NCBI GenBank assembly: GCA_947303855.1 | Contig: CAMYZO010000016.1 | Coordinates: forward strand, 1 to 45,479 | Source of the DNA: an uncultured Prevotellaceae bacterium | GTDB lineage: Bacteria > Bacteroidota > Bacteroidia > Bacteroidales > Bacteroidaceae | Direction: 5' to 3' | Length of the DNA: 45,479 nt | Part shown: in pieces, positions 17,891 through 27,546 of the stretch | How positions within the stretch are numbered: position 1 is the first letter of the stretch | Layout of the letters: each line of letters begins with the position of its first letter | Made by a program: the position numbers and the translations under genes | Notes under the pieces: model-generated | Seen by the model: the letters and a program-made list of their open reading frames with translations, nothing else | Told to the model about the DNA's origin: nothing | Databases searched by the model: none

Positions 17891-18112
17891 TCACTTTCTT
17901 GCCTTTTCTGCCTTAGAGAATTCGTCAGAAAGCTCCTTGAAGAAGTTATGCTCCAAGATAATGCCAATTTTTGTCAGCAGTCCGGTGTTAATGTCCTGAC
18001 GTGCGAAGATGTTGTAGACATTCGTACGCTCGCAGTTAATTTCCTTGGCCAGCCATGTTACTGGCTTGTGTCTCTGTTCGAGAACTTCTTTGATTCTTTT
18101 TCCGATGTGCAT
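17891..18112 (-). CDS. Small helix-turn-helix protein, 73 residues
   Basis: Short XRE-like DNA-binding protein. MHIGKRIKEVLEQRHKPVTW and LAKEINCERTNVYNIF give a clear HTH (helices around residues 15-45), followed by a helical segment (LTKIGIILEHNFFKELSDEF) and a basic end. It starts 22 bases after the stop of the TPR-AraC regulator gene and may be co-transcribed with it. Similar small HTH proteins are common in Bacteroidota; the target is unknown. Confidence 0.78.
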   Translation of the reverse strand: MHIGKRIKEVLEQRHKPVTWLAKEINCERTNVYNIFARQDINTGLLTKIGIILEHNFFKELSDEFSKAEKARK

Positions 18113-18134
18113 GTTAGTTTGTTATTTTAAAAAG

Positions 18135-19760
18135 TTAGACCATTTTGCGGTATTGTGAAGGTGTCATACCTGTTTGTTGCTTAAACAGACGGCTGAAGTA
18201 AGCCAGGTCGTCGAACCCGCATTTGTTGGCAATATCGCCGACGGGGCTTGTCAGGTCTGCCCTCAGCAGCCGTTTGGCCTTCGAAATGCGGATTTGTGTG
18301 ATGTACGAGAGTGTGTTCTGTCCCGTGATGGCCAGGATGCGCCTGTTCAGCTGGGCGCGGTTCAACTGCATCTGTTCGGCCACGCTTTCCACGTCGGTCT
18401 TGCCTTTGCTCATCTGGCTGTAGACCACATCGACGAAGCGCCCGATAAACTGCCGGTCCTGTTCGCTGAGGATGATGTCTGTCTTCATCTCTGCGGGGTC
18501 CAGGGCAATGTTGGCAAAGAAGTCTTTCCTCTTGTTGTTCACTTCCTTGATGATACGCTGCGTCTTGTTACGTTCGTGTATCGTGTAGCTGAGTGCCAGG
18601 ATGATGCAGATGCCTACCACGGTGCTGCACAGCAGGACGGTGGTGGTGATGACGTGGGCTTGGTGCTCGTCGTAATAGCGCTCGTTGGCCTGATCCAGCT
18701 TGCCTTGCTGCCGCTGGCGTTCCAGTTCGATACGCATGTTTTGTATGTCAGCCGACTGCTTACTGCTGAGCAGCGAGTCTTTCAGCTCTACGCTGCGCCG
18801 GTAGTTGTCAAGGGCTGCCGTGGCGTTGCCTTCCTGCTCGTAGAGTTCATAGTATTGCTGGTAGACCTGGCTGCGGTGGGCCAGTGAGTGTATGCGCTCT
18901 GCCGTTTCCTTAGCCTGTGCCAACAGCGTCTTGGCTTCTTGGCGCTTGCCTTGCTTCGCATGGAGGCGGGCCAGGTTCAGGGTGGCGTCCAGCTTGTGCC
19001 AGTCATCCGGACTGCCGGCCATGATACTGATGGAATGCTCCAACTCTGCGATGGCCTCTTTGATGTTGCCCTGCTGCTCGTGTAGGCGGGCGAAGTGTGA
19101 GAAACAGAGTGCTTCGCCCAACTTTGACTTCGCCTGGCGATTCATGGCCAGTGAGTAACGGTAGTAAATCCAGGCCGAGTCAGTTTCGCCTATCTGTTCC
19201 TTGATGTTGCCTAAGTTGGCCAGGTTGATGGCCTGCCCCAGCTTGCTGTCAAGGGCCTTTTCGCCGGCCAGTGCCATTCTGAGAACGCTGTCTGCCTGGT
19301 GCAGGTCGCCCACGGTGAGGTAGATATTACCCAGGCCGTTGAGTGACCTTACCCTGTTCTTCCTCACCAACGGGTTCGCCTGGTCTTCCTGCTTGATAGT
19401 GAGCATCAAGGCTTCATAGTGGTAGCGCGCTGCCTCATCGAGCAGACCTAAGCGGCGGTAGTTTGTGGCAATATGGTTCAGGGCAGCGACGATGCTGATC
19501 GAGTCGTCGGCCAATTTGGCCACCTTCAGCTCTTCTTGATGCAGTTGTATGGCTTTCTTGAACTGGTTGTTTTCGCGTGCTTCTATGCCCTCTTTCATGA
19601 GGCTGTCCAACTTCGCCGTTATCTCTTGCTTGTCTGGCGAGGTCTTTTCCGTTTCTTTGGCGCATGCCCATAACGTCCCTACCAGTGGAATGTAAAATAG
19701 CATCCACCGGCACGTTCTTTTGAGTGATTTGTAGTCACAGAACGAAGGGCTTAGCATCAT
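18135..19760 (-). CDS. Membrane-tethered AraC family regulator with TPR sensor domain
   Basis: Transcription regulator spanning the inner membrane. A hydrophobic N-terminus (MLFYIPLVGTLWACA, a possible signal anchor or lipoprotein signal) leads into about eight TPR-like helical repeats (residues about 45-340; for example AALNHIATNYRRLGLLDEAA and AINLANLGNIKEQIGETDSA). A long coiled segment precedes a transmembrane helix (TTVLLCSTVVGICIILALSY). The C-terminal AraC/HTH_18 domain ends CGFDDLAYFSRLFKQQTGMT and SQYRKMV. There is no kinase or receiver domain. The 541 residues match known TPR-AraC proteins of the phylum. The signal sensed and the target genes are unknown. Confidence 0.88.
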   Translation of the reverse strand: MMLSPSFCDYKSLKRTCRWMLFYIPLVGTLWACAKETEKTSPDKQEITAKLDSLMKEGIEARENNQFKKAIQLHQEELKVAKLADDSISIVAALNHIATNYRRLGLLDEAARYHYEALMLTIKQEDQANPLVRKNRVRSLNGLGNIYLTVGDLHQADSVLRMALAGEKALDSKLGQAINLANLGNIKEQIGETDSAWIYYRYSLAMNRQAKSKLGEALCFSHFARLHEQQGNIKEAIAELEHSISIMAGSPDDWHKLDATLNLARLHAKQGKRQEAKTLLAQAKETAERIHSLAHRSQVYQQYYELYEQEGNATAALDNYRRSVELKDSLLSSKQSADIQNMRIELERQRQQGKLDQANERYYDEHQAHVITTTVLLCSTVVGICIILALSYTIHERNKTQRIIKEVNNKRKDFFANIALDPAEMKTDIILSEQDRQFIGRFVDVVYSQMSKGKTDVESVAEQMQLNRAQLNRRILAITGQNTLSYITQIRISKAKRLLRADLTSPVGDIANKCGFDDLAYFSRLFKQQTGMTPSQYRKMV

Positions 19761-19997
19761 TTTTTGCGCCTTTAGTAATAATTAGGTTACAAATTTAAAA
19801 ATATTTTTTTTGTTGAGACATTTTTTTTAGTGAAAATACTTTAAAAGCGTTTTCTTTTTAAAAAAGGCAATTGACTATACAACCTATTGGAATTTAATTG
19901 TTTATTGGGGAATCATAAACGTTTTATCCTATTAGAACAAACAAAAATCTATGTTTTCGACAAACAATTTGCCAAAATAAGAAACCGTTAGGAGTGC
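19761..19997. other. AT-rich spacer between ruvB end and the TPR-AraC gene
   Basis: 237 bases, strongly AT-rich, with T and A runs. A minus-strand TAAATTTG at 19790-19797 is a candidate -7 box for the TPR-AraC gene. No open frame, hairpin of note or RNA gene was seen. Confidence 0.5.
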
Positions 19998-21032
19998 TTA
20001 ATCAAACAAAGTCGGTTCCATGACATTACCCGAGTAGGGATTGCGGCCAAAATGGCGGTAGGCCAGTTCGGTCACCATGCGCCCCCGGGGGGTACGCTTG
20101 ATAAATCCTTCCATAATCAGGAACGGCTCATACACTTCTTCCACGGTGCCGGCATCCTCGCCAATGGCTGTGGCAATAGTAGTCAGTCCTACCGGGCCTC
20201 CCTTGAACTTGTCAATGATGGTCAGCAGAATCTTGTTGTCTATCTCGTCCAGCCCGTACTGGTCAATATTCAGAGCCTCCAGGGCTATCTTTGTAATCTT
20301 GGTGTCTATGCGGCCGTTGCCTTTCACCTGGGCAAAGTCGCGCACGCGGCGCAACAGGGCATTGGCTATGCGGGGCGTACCGCGGCTACGGCCGGCAATC
20401 TCCAGGGCTGCATCCTCGGTAATGGGCACCCCCAGTATGTTACTGCTTCGCTCTATAATCCGCTGCAGCACCTCTGGCTGATAGTACTCCAGGTGCATGT
20501 TAATGCCGAAGCGGGCACGCAGTGGGGCGGTCAGCAGCCCGCTGCGGGTGGTGGCACCGACGAGCGTGAAGGGGTTCAGGTCTATCTGGATAGAGCGTGC
20601 CGACGGTCCCTTGTCTATCATGATGTCTATCCTATAGTCCTCCATGGCCGAATAGAGGTATTCCTCAACGACGGGCGACAGCCGGTGAATCTCGTCGATG
20701 AACAGGACGTCGTTCTTTTCCAGTGATGTCAGGATGCCGGCCAGGTCGCCCGGTTTGTCGAGCACGGGGCCTGAAGTGATTTTGAAGCCTACACCCAGCT
20801 CGTTGGCAATGATGTTCGACAGTGTCGTCTTGCCCAGTCCCGGCGGGCCGTGCAGCAGTGTGTGGTCTAACGGCTCGCCACGGTATTTTGCTGCTTCCAC
20901 AAAGACCTCGAGATTCTCCACAATCTTCTTCTGGCCACTGAAGTCTTTGAAACTCAGTGGCCTGAGTGCATTCTCGAAGTCCTTTTCGCCGGCAGCAAAA
21001 CGTTGCTCGTGTATGTCAAAATCCTCGTTCAT
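19998..21032 (-). CDS. ruvB: Holliday junction branch migration helicase RuvB
   Basis: AAA+ motor that, with RuvA, drives branch migration of Holliday junctions. The Walker A motif is [12 protein letters not shown], Walker B is [16 protein letters not shown], sensor 1 is [19 protein letters not shown], and the C-terminal winged helix ends with [17 protein letters not shown]. The length of 344 residues is typical. The start is the ATG at 21032 ([12 protein letters not shown]); a longer frame to 21068 runs into the promoter and is rejected. ruvA and ruvC are not adjacent, as is common. Confidence 0.96.
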   Translation of the reverse strand: MNEDFDIHEQRFAAGEKDFENALRPLSFKDFSGQKKIVENLEVFVEAAKYRGEPLDHTLLHGPPGLGKTTLSNIIANELGVGFKITSGPVLDKPGDLAGILTSLEKNDVLFIDEIHRLSPVVEEYLYSAMEDYRIDIMIDKGPSARSIQIDLNPFTLVGATTRSGLLTAPLRARFGINMHLEYYQPEVLQRIIERSSNILGVPITEDAALEIAGRSRGTPRIANALLRRVRDFAQVKGNGRIDTKITKIALEALNIDQYGLDEIDNKILLTIIDKFKGGPVGLTTIATAIGEDAGTVEEVYEPFLIMEGFIKRTPRGRMVTELAYRHFGRNPYSGNVMEPTLFD

Positions 21033-21046
21033 TTTACAATTTTGCT

Positions 21047-21055
21047 GCAAAGATA
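21047..21055 (-). promoter_or_regulatory. -7 promoter box of ruvB
   Basis: TATCTTTGC on the minus strand, 14 bases before the ruvB ATG. Its upstream side is occupied by the TAATTCA repeat array. Confidence 0.55.
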
Positions 21056-21060
21056 CAAAA

Positions 21061-21093
21061 TAATTCATAATTCATAATTCATAATTCATAATT
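21061..21093. repeat. Perfect TAATTCA heptamer array between two divergent promoters
   Basis: Four exact tandem copies of TAATTCA (21061-21088) and a partial fifth. It fills the space where the -33 elements of ruvB (minus) and the GH2 gene (plus) should lie. Confidence 0.9.
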
Positions 21094-21099
21094 ATTTTC

Positions 21100-21108
21100 T
21101 ATCTTTGT
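21100..21108 (+). promoter_or_regulatory. -7 promoter box of the GH2 gene
   Basis: TATCTTTGT, 15 bases before the ATG at 21124; directly downstream of the heptamer array. Confidence 0.5.
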
Positions 21109-21123
21109 ACACAAAAACCAAAA

Positions 21124-23589
21124 ATGACAATGAAAACTCATCTACTAACGATTGCACTTGCCTTTGCCGCTACAGCATGGGCACAACCTCGACAGGAAAT
21201 TTCCCTGAGTGACAACTGGCAGTTCTCGCACGACAAGCAGCTTTGGCAGACGGTAACCATTCCCCATGACTGGGCCATCAGCGGCCCCTTCGACAAGAAG
21301 TGGGACCTGCAGATGGTACGTATTGAGCAGAACGGCGAGAAGGAGGCTACCGAGAAGTCGGGACGCTCCGGCGCGCTGCCCTGGATAGGCCAAGGCCACT
21401 ATAAGACCACGTTCCGTGTGCCTGCCGGCTACACTCGAGCCCAGCTGGTGTTCGACGGTGCCATGGCCGAGCCCACCGTCTATATTAACGGTCAGAAGGC
21501 AGGCTACTGGGCATACGGCTACAACACCTTCCGCGTGGATGCCACACCGTTTGTCAAGAAAAACGGTGGCGAGAACCTGTTAGAGGTAGACTTGCAGAAT
21601 CTGGAGGAGAGTTCACGCTGGTATCCCGGTGCCGGCATCTATCGTCCGGTGACGCTGGTCTGCACCGGCGATTCGCGTCTCGACCGTTGGGGCACCTACT
21701 TCCGCACGCTCAGCATCCATGACGGTGCTGCCGAGGTGGAGGTGACGGCCACGGCCCATGGCGGCAATGCCATAGAAATCAGTCTGCTCGACGGCAAGAA
21801 CCAGGTTGTTGTTGCCTCGCATAACGACATCGGTAAAGACGGTCAGACCTGCACCACGATGGAAGTTCCCCACCCACAGCTCTGGTCGCCAGAGAATCCC
21901 GCCCTCTACCAGCTGCGTATCCAGTTGATGAATAACGGCAAAATCGTCGATGAAATCAGCCAGAAAGTGGGTATCCGCACCCTCAGTGTCACCAAGGCTG
22001 GCGGCTTCCAGCTCAACGGCATCACGCGCAAACTGAAAGGTGTCTGTCTGCACCACGACCTGGGGCCGCTCGGCGCTGCCGTCAACAAGGCCGCGCTCAT
22101 CCGCCAGATCAAGGCGATGAAGGAGATGGGCTGTGATGCCATCCGTACGTCGCACAACATGCCCAGTCAGATGCAGATGGATATTTGCGACTCGTTGGGT
22201 ATGATGGTCATGGCCGAAAGTTTCGACATGTGGGTTTATCCTAAGTGCAAGAATGGCTACGCCCGCTTCTTCAAGGAGTGGAGCGAGCGCGACATAGAGA
22301 ACCTGGTGCTGGCCAACCGCAACCATCCCAGCATTGTCATGTGGAGCATCGGCAATGAGATACCTGAGCAGTGGGACCCGAAGGGTGTCGACATCATCAA
22401 CCGCCTGCAGGGCATCTGCCACCGTCTCGACCCCTCGCGCACCGTCACTCAGGGCATGGACAAGGCCGAGAACGCCCTGAAGTCGGGCTTCGCCCAGGCC
22501 ATGGATGTGCCGGGCTTCAACTACCGCGTACATAAATACAACAAGAACATCGAGCAGCTGCCGCAGGGCTTCCTCTTAGGCTCTGAGACGGCCTCAACCG
22601 TCAGCAGCCGCGGTGTCTATAAGTTCCCCGTGGTTGTCCACGACAACTCCAAGTTTGCTTCCTGGTCAAAGAACTACGATCCCAACGCCATCAAGACCGC
22701 CGACGGTCAGTGCTCCAGTTACGATGTGGAATACTGCTCATGGTCGAACCTGCCCGACGACGACTGGGTATGGCAGGATGACAAGCCCTGGGTTATCGGC
22801 GAGTTTGTATGGACGGGCTACGACTACCTGGGCGAGCCTACACCCTACGACGAATACTGGCCCTCACGCAGCAGCTACTTCGGCATCTGCGACCTCGCCG
22901 GTCTGCCCAAGGACCGCTATTACCTATATCGCTCGCACTGGAACAAGGCGCAGCACACCATCCACTTGCTGCCTCACTGGTCGTGGGGAGCCAGCAAGCG
23001 CCAGAAGGGAAACCGTATTGGCAAGGTGACCCCCGTCTACTGCTACACCGACTATCCTGAGGCCGAACTTTTTGTCAACGGCAAGAGTCAGGGGCGTATC
23101 AGGAAGAATGCTGCCGAGCGCCTCGACCGTTACCGTCTGCGCTGGAACGATGTGAAGTATGAGCCGGGCGAACTGAAGGTCGTTGTCTACGATGAAATGG
23201 GCAGAAACTGCGGTGAGCAGACGGTCAGGACGGCTGGCAAGCCTGCCAAGCTACAGCTCAGCGTCTGGACGCAGCATGATGAGTGTCGCCTCAACGCCGA
23301 CGGCACAGACATGGCGTTTGTCACCGTCAGCCTCACCGATGCCGATGGTACGCTGATTCCCGGCGCTGCCGACCAGCTGACCTTCGAGGTGACAGGTGCC
23401 GGAAGCTTCAAGGCCGCCTGCAATGGCGACGCCACGTCGCTGGAGCCTTTCACCGAACCCACCATACGCCTGTTCAGCGGTCAGCTGGTGGTTGTCGCCC
23501 AGGCTGCCAGACAGCAAGGCAACCTGGTGCTGACGGTCAGTGACGCCCAGCGAGGTCTGTCGGAGACCATCACCATACCAGTGAAATAA
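21124..23589 (+). CDS. Secreted glycoside hydrolase family 2 (beta-galactosidase type)
   Basis: Exported retaining glycosidase, most like GH2 beta-galactosidases. Signal peptide (MKTHLLTIALAFAATAWAQ, from the ATG at 21130; the ATG at 21124 is also possible). The order is: sugar-binding jelly roll (WQTVTIPHDWAISGPFDKKW), immunoglobulin-like domain, TIM barrel, and C-terminal DUF4982/GH2-C5-like beta domains to residue 821. In the barrel NHPSIVMWSIGNE gives the acid/base Glu at about 412, and VIGEFVWTGYDYLGEP the nucleophile Glu at about 560. Beta-glucuronidase or beta-mannosidase activity cannot be excluded from sequence alone. Transcription ends in or before the foldback element that begins 7 bases after the stop. 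Confidence 0.9.
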   Translation: MTMKTHLLTIALAFAATAWAQPRQEISLSDNWQFSHDKQLWQTVTIPHDWAISGPFDKKWDLQMVRIEQNGEKEATEKSGRSGALPWIGQGHYKTTFRVPAGYTRAQLVFDGAMAEPTVYINGQKAGYWAYGYNTFRVDATPFVKKNGGENLLEVDLQNLEESSRWYPGAGIYRPVTLVCTGDSRLDRWGTYFRTLSIHDGAAEVEVTATAHGGNAIEISLLDGKNQVVVASHNDIGKDGQTCTTMEVPHPQLWSPENPALYQLRIQLMNNGKIVDEISQKVGIRTLSVTKAGGFQLNGITRKLKGVCLHHDLGPLGAAVNKAALIRQIKAMKEMGCDAIRTSHNMPSQMQMDICDSLGMMVMAESFDMWVYPKCKNGYARFFKEWSERDIENLVLANRNHPSIVMWSIGNEIPEQWDPKGVDIINRLQGICHRLDPSRTVTQGMDKAENALKSGFAQAMDVPGFNYRVHKYNKNIEQLPQGFLLGSETASTVSSRGVYKFPVVVHDNSKFASWSKNYDPNAIKTADGQCSSYDVEYCSWSNLPDDDWVWQDDKPWVIGEFVWTGYDYLGEPTPYDEYWPSRSSYFGICDLAGLPKDRYYLYRSHWNKAQHTIHLLPHWSWGASKRQKGNRIGKVTPVYCYTDYPEAELFVNGKSQGRIRKNAAERLDRYRLRWNDVKYEPGELKVVVYDEMGRNCGEQTVRTAGKPAKLQLSVWTQHDECRLNADGTDMAFVTVSLTDADGTLIPGAADQLTFEVTGAGSFKAACNGDATSLEPFTEPTIRLFSGQLVVVAQAARQQGNLVLTVSDAQRGLSETITIPVK

Positions 23590-23595
23590 CATTGG

Positions 23596-23931
23596 TATCC
23601 GCTTATCCTACACCTGCTACTGATTATCAGCAGGTTACTGTGCCATTATCCGCTTGCTATCCGCTTTTATCCTACACCAAATGCCAATTTTGCGCACCTA
23701 CACCCCTCCCTTGTAGGGGAGGGGGCAGGGGTGGGGTCAGAAATTAGTTGTAATCGTCCGAAGCCGTCGGACATTTGTCCGAGCCGTGGGGACTTTTTTC
23801 CTAACCTTGGGGATGGTGGTTCCCCAACGTGTATGTCTTTCTGTTTTTGGTGTAGGATAAAAGCGGATAGCAAGCAGATAATATCCTGCTAACTTGCTGA
23901 TAATCAGTGGCGGGTGTAGGATAAGCGGATA
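23596..23931. mobile_element. 336-bp foldback element with 84-bp inverted arms (MITE-like)
   Basis: Left arm 23596-23679 and right arm 23848-23931 are inverted copies, about 74 of 84 positions identical, with no gaps needed; most differences lie in one 10-base block. Each arm holds two direct copies of an ATCCGCTT..ATCCTACACC motif, so the motif occurs four times in all (23597, 23659, 23849 and 23912). The ends read TATCC...GGATA, compatible with a TA target. The 168-base centre holds no gene but several hairpins: CCCCTCCC/GGGAGGGG (23703-23724), GTCCGA/TCGGAC (23756-23772) and TTGGGGA/TCCCCAA (23807-23827). It lies 7 bases after the GH2 stop and accounts for most of the 511-base gap before recQ. 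No transposase is encoded, so it would be a non-autonomous element. Confidence 0.75.
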
Positions 23932-24015
23932 ATCTAAATTTTTAACCTGGTAATGTTGCCACTTGGCGCAATCCCAACTTTTTTGACAGATTGCGCTAAA
24001 CAACAAAGATATTTC

Positions 24016-24047
24016 TTGGCTTAATCGCACATTTTTGTTATCTTTGC
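24016..24047 (+). promoter_or_regulatory. -33/-7 promoter of recQ
   Basis: TTG (24016-24018), a 20-base spacer and TATCTTTGC (24039-24047), leaving a leader of about 50 bases before the ATG at 24101. Confidence 0.65.
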
Positions 24048-24100
24048 AACGAAAAAGAGAATCCGTGATTTGGAAATAGTTACTATAACGCCTTTGTACC

Positions 24101-26545
24101 ATGCTCGCTTCAACCGATTTCTGTAGACAGATACTCAAATCATATTATGGCTACGACTCCTTCCGCCCCTTGCAGCAGGAGATTATCAACCATGTGCTCC
24201 AGCGGAAGGATGCGCTGGTGCTGATGCCTACCGGCGGAGGCAAGTCGATATGCTTCCAGATACCGGCCTTGATGATGGAGGGAACGGCCATCGTCGTTTC
24301 GCCACTCATCTCGCTGATGAAGGACCAGGTGGAGGCACTGCGGGCCAACGGCATAGCGGCAGAGGCCCTGAACAGTGCCAACGACGAGACAGCTAACCGG
24401 CAGATAGCCGAGCGGTGTCTGCGGGGCGACATCAAACTGCTGTATATCTCGCCAGAACGGCTGATGACGGAACTGAAGTGGATGCAGACGATGCTGAAGG
24501 TGTCGCTCTTTGCCATTGACGAGGCACACTGCATCTCGCAGTGGGGGCACGACTTCCGACCCGAATACACGCAGCTGGGCAATCTGCATGAGCTGTTCCC
24601 CAATGTGCCCGTTATGGCCCTCACGGCCACTGCCGACAAGATAACCAAGGCAGACATCATAGAACAGCTGCACCTGAAGGAGCCGGAAATCTTTATCAGT
24701 TCGTTTGACCGTCCAAACCTGAGCCTGGATGTCAGAAGAGGCTATGCGGCCAAAGAGAAGCTTCGCACCATACTGAACCTGATCCGCCGCCATCCCGCCG
24801 AAAGCGGCATTATCTATTGCCTGGCCAAGAAAACTTGTGAGAAGCTGGCAGAGAAACTTCATAAGGAAGGCGTGTCGGTAGGTGTCTATCATGCCGGGTT
24901 GCCCACAGACGTACGGAACCGCGTGCAAAACGACTTCATCAACGACCGTATTCAGGTGGTATGTGCGACGATTGCCTTCGGTATGGGTATCGACAAGAGC
25001 AATGTGCGCTTCGTGGTGCACTATAACCTGCCCAAGAGCATAGAGAACTACTATCAGGAAATAGGTCGTGGCGGGCGCGACGGACTGCCGTGTGAGACCA
25101 TTCTGTTTTACAACCTGGCGGACATCATCACGCTACAGCGTTTTGCAGAGGATAGCGGACAGCGGGAAATCAACACAGAGAAACTGCAGCGCATGCAGGA
25201 ATATGCCGAGGCACAGGTTTGTCGCCGGCGTATCTTGCTGAACTATTTCGGCGAGACCAGCGACAAGAGCTGTGGCAACTGTGATGTGTGCCATACCCCC
25301 CCGCAGACGTTTGACGGGACAGAACTTGTCCAGAAGGCACTCTCTGCCATCCTCAGGACGGGCGAGCAAGTGGGATTCACGCTGACGATCGACATTCTGC
25401 GCGGAAATTTTACACAAGAAGTCTTGTCGCGTGGCTATAACCAGATAAAGACCTTTGCCGCAGGCAGGGATGTGCCGGTAAGAGACTGGCACGACTATCT
25501 GCTGCAGATGTTGCAGATGGGCTATATCGAGATAGCCTACAACGAGGACAGCCATATCCGTGTTACCCCGCTCGGCCAGGACGTTGTCCGTGGCAGGGCC
25601 AGGGTACAGCTGGTTGTTATCACCCGTGAGGATTTCAGCGTCAGGGGTCGTCGCAGACAGATGATGGAAGAACAAGTCTCGGCTGTGACCGTTAGCGGGC
25701 AGAGTGAAAACATGGAGTTGTTTGAGCGGCTGAAGGCTCTGAGGAAGGAAATAGCCGACGAAATCAACTGTCCGGCTTTTGTCGTGATGTCTGACAAGAC
25801 GCTGCATGCACTGGCTACTGATATGCCTACCACGCTCTCAGCCTTCGGCAACGTCTATGGTATAGGTACGCATAAGCGCGACACCTACGGCGAGCGCTTT
25901 ATAGAGGTGATTAAGCCGTTTGCACCAGCGATGGAGGAGTTGCCGTTTCCTGTTACGCCTTACATCCCAGCGGAAACTCCCAAAGAGAAAAAGCCGAAGA
26001 ACCAGATAACGATACAAGGAAAGCCATACCTTATTGACCTGGATATATGGGAGTCGATAGAATGGCGCAAGGTGTTGAAGGAAATAATGGAAAAGGCCTA
26101 TTGGAACTATCAGGGACTGCTTGAAATTCGCCTCAGTGATTATGTCGCTCCGGATGCGGAACGGCGAGATGAGATTGTCGCAACGCTGTGCCATCTCCTG
26201 AAAGATGGTTATCAGATGAAGGTTAATGAGCAGACAGGCGTGGTGACAGTCGATCAGAAATACGATTACGACAAAGACGGACAAGTAGTGACGTTGCCGT
26301 CAGGCTCCTTCTTTGAGACACTTTCCCGCTTCCGCCTGTTCGTCATCCAGAACAAGCGTTTTCCCTTCATGGATGGCGAACACGACGAGATTGCGCTGAG
26401 GAAGTGGCATAGAGAAGTTGGTCATGGGTTGGTGGCGATGACAGACGAGGAAAAGATTCTGTTCGGTAATCTGAGCGTAGAGTTTGCCGATGTACCCAAG
26501 AATAGAAGCCAGTTAGAAAAGATGAATAACCCGGAAAATTCATAA
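24101..26545 (+). CDS. recQ: RecQ family ATP-dependent DNA helicase with long C-terminal extension
   Basis: 3'-5' DNA helicase for recombination and fork repair. Helicase motifs in order: [18 protein letters not shown] (Walker A), [45 protein letters not shown], then [11 protein letters not shown] and [10 protein letters not shown] in the second RecA fold. The zinc subdomain shows [12 protein letters not shown] with CGNCDVCH. An RQC wing and an HRDC domain ([20 protein letters not shown]) follow to about residue 630. The last about 180 residues (from the [18 protein letters not shown] region) are beyond the usual RecQ end of 600-730 residues and I do not recognise them. recQ, dusB and the sensor-regulator are closely packed and likely co-transcribed. 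Confidence 0.93.
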   Translation: MLASTDFCRQILKSYYGYDSFRPLQQEIINHVLQRKDALVLMPTGGGKSICFQIPALMMEGTAIVVSPLISLMKDQVEALRANGIAAEALNSANDETANRQIAERCLRGDIKLLYISPERLMTELKWMQTMLKVSLFAIDEAHCISQWGHDFRPEYTQLGNLHELFPNVPVMALTATADKITKADIIEQLHLKEPEIFISSFDRPNLSLDVRRGYAAKEKLRTILNLIRRHPAESGIIYCLAKKTCEKLAEKLHKEGVSVGVYHAGLPTDVRNRVQNDFINDRIQVVCATIAFGMGIDKSNVRFVVHYNLPKSIENYYQEIGRGGRDGLPCETILFYNLADIITLQRFAEDSGQREINTEKLQRMQEYAEAQVCRRRILLNYFGETSDKSCGNCDVCHTPPQTFDGTELVQKALSAILRTGEQVGFTLTIDILRGNFTQEVLSRGYNQIKTFAAGRDVPVRDWHDYLLQMLQMGYIEIAYNEDSHIRVTPLGQDVVRGRARVQLVVITREDFSVRGRRRQMMEEQVSAVTVSGQSENMELFERLKALRKEIADEINCPAFVVMSDKTLHALATDMPTTLSAFGNVYGIGTHKRDTYGERFIEVIKPFAPAMEELPFPVTPYIPAETPKEKKPKNQITIQGKPYLIDLDIWESIEWRKVLKEIMEKAYWNYQGLLEIRLSDYVAPDAERRDEIVATLCHLLKDGYQMKVNEQTGVVTVDQKYDYDKDGQVVTLPSGSFFETLSRFRLFVIQNKRFPFMDGEHDEIALRKWHREVGHGLVAMTDEEKILFGNLSVEFADVPKNRSQLEKMNNPENS

Positions 26546-26550
26546 CCGCT

Positions 26551-27546
26551 ATGAAGATAGGAAATATAGAATTTGGCGAGCGTCCGCTGTTCCTCGCCCC
26601 CATGGAGGATGTGACGGACATTGGGTTCCGCATGCTGTGCAAGCGGTTTGGGGCGGCAATGGTCTACACCGAGTTTGTGTCGGCCGAGGCCCTGATACGC
26701 GACGTGAAGACCACCATCCGCAAGCTGACCATCAGCGACGAGGAGCGCCCCGTGGGCATCCAGATTTACGGTCGCGACGCTGAGGCGATGGTAGAGGCGG
26801 CCAGGATTGTGGAGCAGGCCGGCCCCGACCTGATAGACCTGAACTTCGGCTGTCCGGTGAAGAAGGTGGCCGGCAAGGGTGCCGGAGCGGGCATGCTGCA
26901 GAACATCCCGAAGCTGCTGGAGATAACGCAGAAGGTGGTGGAGGCCGTCAGCCTGCCCGTGACGGTGAAGACCCGTCTGGGGTGGAACCACGAGCAGCTC
27001 ATCATCACGTCGCTGGCCGAGCAGCTGCAAGCGTGTGGCATCAAGGCGCTGACCATCCACGGTCGCACGCGCTCGCAGATGTACACCGGTCAGGCCGACT
27101 GGACACTCATTGGCGAGGTGAAGAAGAACCCCAAGATACACATCCCCATCATCGGCAACGGCGACATCACGTCGATAGACGAGGCCGAGGCCGCCTTCGA
27201 CCGCTACGGTGTGGATGCCGTCATGATAGGCCGTGCCACCTTCGGCGCCCCCTGGGTCTTCAGTCGCCAGCAGCTGACCGTTGACGAGAAGATAGACATT
27301 CTTGAGGAGCAGCTGCGCCTGAACATGGCCCGGCTGATTCTGACGAGGAAGCCGGGCGACACGAACTACGCCGTCGAGAAGCGCGCCATCCTGCATACCC
27401 GCCGCCACCTGGCCGCCACGCCGGTGTTCAAGGGCATACCCAACTTCCGTGAGACGCGCATCCAGATGCTGCGTGCCGAGACGCAGGACGAGCTGCTGAC
27501 CATCCTTGAGAACTGTCGAGAACTGCTAAGAACGCTGACGCCATGA
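26551..27546 (+). CDS. dusB: tRNA-dihydrouridine synthase (DusB type)
   Basis: FMN- and NADPH-dependent enzyme that reduces uridine to dihydrouridine in the tRNA D-loop. The start FLAPMEDVTDIGFR is the FMN-binding loop. LNFGCPVKKVAGKGAGAGML contains the catalytic Cys. VTVKTRLGWNHE, IHGRTRSQMYTGQADW and GNGDITSIDEAE are the remaining TIM-barrel signatures. The 331 residues match DusB. It starts 5 bases after recQ, and its TGA overlaps the ATG of the next gene (ATGA). Confidence 0.95.
   Translation: MKIGNIEFGERPLFLAPMEDVTDIGFRMLCKRFGAAMVYTEFVSAEALIRDVKTTIRKLTISDEERPVGIQIYGRDAEAMVEAARIVEQAGPDLIDLNFGCPVKKVAGKGAGAGMLQNIPKLLEITQKVVEAVSLPVTVKTRLGWNHEQLIITSLAEQLQACGIKALTIHGRTRSQMYTGQADWTLIGEVKKNPKIHIPIIGNGDITSIDEAEAAFDRYGVDAVMIGRATFGAPWVFSRQQLTVDEKIDILEEQLRLNMARLILTRKPGDTNYAVEKRAILHTRRHLAATPVFKGIPNFRETRIQMLRAETQDELLTILENCRELLRTLTP

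Noticed and set aside
21061..21093. iteron-type replication or partition site
   Set aside because: Too short and AT-simple, with no initiator gene nearby; a promoter-spacer microsatellite fits better.
23737..24138. 133-codon minus-strand open frame across the foldback element and the recQ start
   Set aside because: It overlaps the recQ promoter and start, crosses the inverted arm and hairpins, and encodes nothing protein-like.
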